Assembly (NCBI GenBank): GCA_030528765.1
Contig: JAUMYD010000029.1
Span: 1-14,268 of the forward strand
Length of the DNA: 14,268 bases
From: Bacillota bacterium
Lineage (GTDB): Bacteria; Bacillota; Dehalobacteriia; UBA4068
Reading direction: 5' to 3'
Below are positions 14,162 to 14,268 of this stretch, piece after piece; within the stretch, counting starts at the first letter, position 1, and the number at the start of each line of letters is the position of its first letter. The notes below the pieces were generated by a model that searched no databases, was not told the origin of the DNA, and saw only the letters and a list, made by a program, of their open reading frames with translations. The position numbers were made by a program, and so were the translations under genes.

Positions 14162-14188
14162 AAGCCCCTCTGCAAGGAGGGGCTTTTT
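14162..14188. terminator. Bidirectional terminator between convergent genes
   Basis: AAGCCCCTC (14162-14170) pairs with GAGGGGCTT (14177-14185), with TTTTT on the right and AAAA on the left. It can end the minus-strand gene entering from the right and back up the SIR2-TPR terminator. Confidence 0.8.
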
Positions 14189-14228
14189 CGCAGGGGCCGG
14201 AGCCTCTCCCCGCAGGGAGAAGCCGGGT

Positions 14229-14268
14229 TTATTCGTGGCAGCCGTGATTGCCGCAGCCGTGGCTGCCG
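14229..14268 (-). CDS. C-terminal end of a Cys/His-rich protein (partial)
   Basis: Read on the minus strand, the window edge encodes GSHGCGNHGCHE followed by TAA (14231-14229). Alternating His and Cys at a C-terminus suggests a metal-binding tail, as in SlyD-type FKBP peptidyl-prolyl isomerases or metallochaperones. A bidirectional terminator lies 40 bases past the stop. Only 12 residues are visible, so the product is not identified. Confidence 0.42.
   Translation of the reverse strand, partial: GSHGCGNHGCHE

Overview
The window looks like a chromosomal piece of a low-to-mid GC Bacillota genome, most likely a gut-type Clostridia (Oscillospiraceae-like). The reasons are GC-rich coding DNA with short AT-rich promoter islands, strong AGGAGG-type ribosome binding sites, many intrinsic terminators, a four-cysteine ribosomal protein L28, a holin-like type I toxin, and a secreted protein ending in the 'stalk' (copper amine oxidase N-like) repeats with NYFRLRD-type motifs that are common in that group. 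The placement is an inference from family knowledge, not a computed one.

Layout. Bases 1-1731 hold a MarR regulator (minus strand) diverging from a diacylglycerol-kinase-like lipid kinase (plus strand); a perfect 19-bp inverted repeat lies in the marR leader. Bases 1732-4886 are housekeeping: rpmB with a good promoter and terminator, then leuS behind a structured leader with a terminator-like hairpin. Bases 4887-9178 hold a strong sigma-A-type promoter, an about 355-base leader, and a gene for a 1213-residue secreted protein. This protein appears to contain two copies of one zinc-peptidase fold: the second has an intact HExxH motif and the first has lost the zinc ligands.

Bases 9195-9575 hold a compact type I toxin-antitoxin locus: a 33-residue membrane toxin and a convergent antisense RNA of about 85 bases with its own extended -10 promoter and terminator. 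Next come a secreted, membrane-anchored TPM-domain protein (9793-10635) and the manganese exporter MntP (11023-11607). mntP is preceded by its own promoter, a leader able to form a pseudoknot or switch, and a terminator just before the ribosome binding site, which is the layout of a riboswitch or attenuator.

Bases 11771-14089 encode a SIR2-like NADase domain fused to eleven TPR repeats. It stands alone between two terminators and resembles abortive-infection defence proteins. The TPR array carries near-identical neighbouring units, a sign of recent expansion. The last 40 bases appear to be the Cys/His-rich C-terminus of a minus-strand gene that runs off the window.

Apart from rpmB-leuS, the genes look like single transcription units, each closed by its own hairpin. 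The strongest candidates for new biology are the active/inactive tandem metallopeptidase, the unassigned mntP leader RNA, the SIR2-TPR protein and the small toxin locus.
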